The notes below the pieces were generated by a model, which saw only the letters and a program-made list of their open reading frames with translations, was not told the DNA's origin and ran no database searches. From Flavobacteriaceae bacterium (GTDB lineage: Bacteria > Bacteroidota > Bacteroidia > Flavobacteriales > Flavobacteriaceae), in the NCBI GenBank assembly GCA_003533785.1, contig DQCR01000008.1, positions 1 to 8,043 on the forward strand: a stretch of DNA of 8,043 bases, written 5' to 3'. Made by a program: the position numbers and the translations under genes. This document shows positions 7,452-8,043 of this stretch, piece after piece; the first letter of the stretch is position 1; every line of letters starts with the position of its first letter.

Positions 7452-7482
7452 CAAAGATACAATCTAAAAAGAAGTAATGAAA
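7452..7482 (-). promoter_or_regulatory. Bacteroidota-type promoter of the DUF2452-rbfA-permease cluster
   Basis: On the minus strand TATCTTTG (7452-7459) is an exact TAnnTTTG -7 box, with TTTC (7479-7482) 19 nt upstream as a 3-of-4 match to the -33 TTTG. An A8 tract follows directly, then the GTG starts. The predicted start site, around 7445-7448, leaves a leader of only a few A-rich bases and no room for a Shine-Dalgarno. Confidence 0.6.
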
Positions 7483-8003
7483 TAAACTGTTGAAACGGAA
7501 TAAAGCACTTACATATTTCCTAGACCCACTTTTAGCAAGTGAACGATAATAGTTTTAGCTTAAGATTTTTCCGATAATTAACACCAAATAGAATGAAAAA
7601 GTATCATTTTACCGGAATAGCACAAAACCTAACCCCCCAAACAGTTCATTAGTGGGAAGAAAGGCGTGAGCTTAGTGAGAGATTTATAAAGACTTGCAAA
7701 GGGGTATTTAAAATGAATGGTCTCTTCACGGCACCCCACATAGAATAGGTCATATAAGTTACTAATACGATTTGTAAGGGATTGTGATAACCAGCTCATG
7801 GCCAACCCTCAGCACGTTAAAGACACTATTTGAAATAAGAAGAGTTCCCTTGCTCTATAGGCTTAACATCAAAAACTACAATTATTAACCAAACGAAAGA
7901 ATTGGAGGTAGAGCAAAGGGACTCATTCATAGCAACTTCTTCCACAACAATATTAATTTAAATACTTCTACGAACACCTAACAACCAATAAAATAAAATT
8001 ATA
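7483..8003. other. A/T-rich stretch without convincing genes
   Basis: All six frames are broken by frequent stops, and the longest ATG-initiated frames are about 34 codons or less. I see no tRNA, tmRNA, RNase P or riboswitch signature. It contains a small CACTT/AAGTG stem (7527-7541), the long inverted repeat at 7842-7924 and many A/T tracts. It separates the core cluster on the left from a rightward gene that starts near the edge, and could hold an unrecognised small RNA or the decayed remains of an insertion. Confidence 0.6.
7842..7924. repeat. Imperfect inverted repeat, 16-bp arms, 51-bp spacer
   Basis: The left arm GAGTTCCCTTGCTCTA (7842-7857) and the reverse complement of the right arm (7909-7924, GAGTCCCTTTGCTCTA) agree at 14 of 16 positions. 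As RNA from either strand the arms give 15 pairs including one G-U, because both differences are transitions. No transposase or target-site duplication is apparent. It could be a small-RNA hairpin, a processed 3' end, or a miniature mobile-element remnant. Confidence 0.45.
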
Positions 8004-8043
8004 ATGCCATTTGAGAAAGGACATACTCTAGCCACAGGCAGAC
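8004..8043 (+). CDS. 5' end of an unidentified gene, N-terminus MPFEKGHTLATGR
   Basis: An ATG at 8004 opens a frame with 13 codons before the window ends. The residues resemble the KGxxxxxGRPKG-type basic N-terminus seen in DUF5681-like and phage small-terminase-like proteins often found in mobile or accessory DNA, but the decisive RP residues lie beyond the edge. Its frame has a stop at 7989, so no longer N-terminus with an ATG start is possible. No promoter or Shine-Dalgarno is evident in the A/T-rich upstream DNA. The call rests on very few residues. Confidence 0.42.
   Translation, partial: MPFEKGHTLATGR

Noticed and set aside
7527..7541. CACTT/AAGTG mini-hairpin
   Set aside because: A 5-bp stem with no U-tract is too weak to call a terminator.
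7649..7753. 34-codon minus-strand ORF
   Set aside because: No recognisable motif, no start signal, and length expected by chance in such DNA.
7958..8043. Open minus-strand frame entering from the right edge
   Set aside because: About 27 codons with a low-complexity hydrophobic translation; the plus-strand ATG frame over the same bases is more protein-like.

Overview
The window looks like a conserved chromosomal stretch of a member of the Bacteroidota, probably Flavobacteriales-like. The reasons are two exact and several near matches to the TAnnTTTG -7 promoter box of that phylum, starts mostly without a Shine-Dalgarno sequence, a DUF2452 gene next to rbfA and a LolC/E-type permease, and envelope proteins (an M20 peptidase with a signal peptide and a sialate O-acetylesterase-like lipoprotein) typical of these bacteria. 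The genus cannot be named from the sequence alone.

Layout from left to right. Positions 1-4309 carry a leftward block: lepA (elongation factor 4), then a secreted M20-family metallopeptidase, then the first 307 codons of a sialate O-acetylesterase-like lipoprotein that runs off the left edge. The peptidase and esterase genes are 5 bp apart and are probably co-transcribed. lepA diverges from dusB (tRNA-dihydrouridine synthase, rightward), and candidate promoters for both lie in the roughly 100-bp gap. dusB converges on, and overlaps by 13 bp, a second leftward block from 7441 to 5377: a DUF2452 gene, rbfA (ribosome-binding factor A) and a LolC/E-like ABC-type permease. A very good Bacteroidota promoter stands in front of DUF2452, and rbfA and the permease share an ATGA stop/start overlap. 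Positions 7442-8003 are A/T-rich and hold no convincing gene, only an imperfect long inverted repeat. At the right edge a rightward reading frame opens with a short GR-containing N-terminus and is cut off after 13 codons.

Three genes (lepA, dusB, rbfA) act on translation or RNA maturation, and the other identified products are envelope or periplasmic. No defence system, CRISPR array, rRNA, tRNA or complete mobile element was found, and I do not see a clearly new multi-gene system. The points most worth a second look are: a dnaX-like A AAA AAG slippery heptamer at the end of rbfA whose -1 frame leads straight into the permease; a Gln in place of the first metal-binding His of the M20 peptidase; competing hairpins at the dusB/permease convergence; -7 boxes so close to start codons that leaderless mRNAs are implied; and the inverted repeat and edge gene at the right, which may mark the start of an accessory region.
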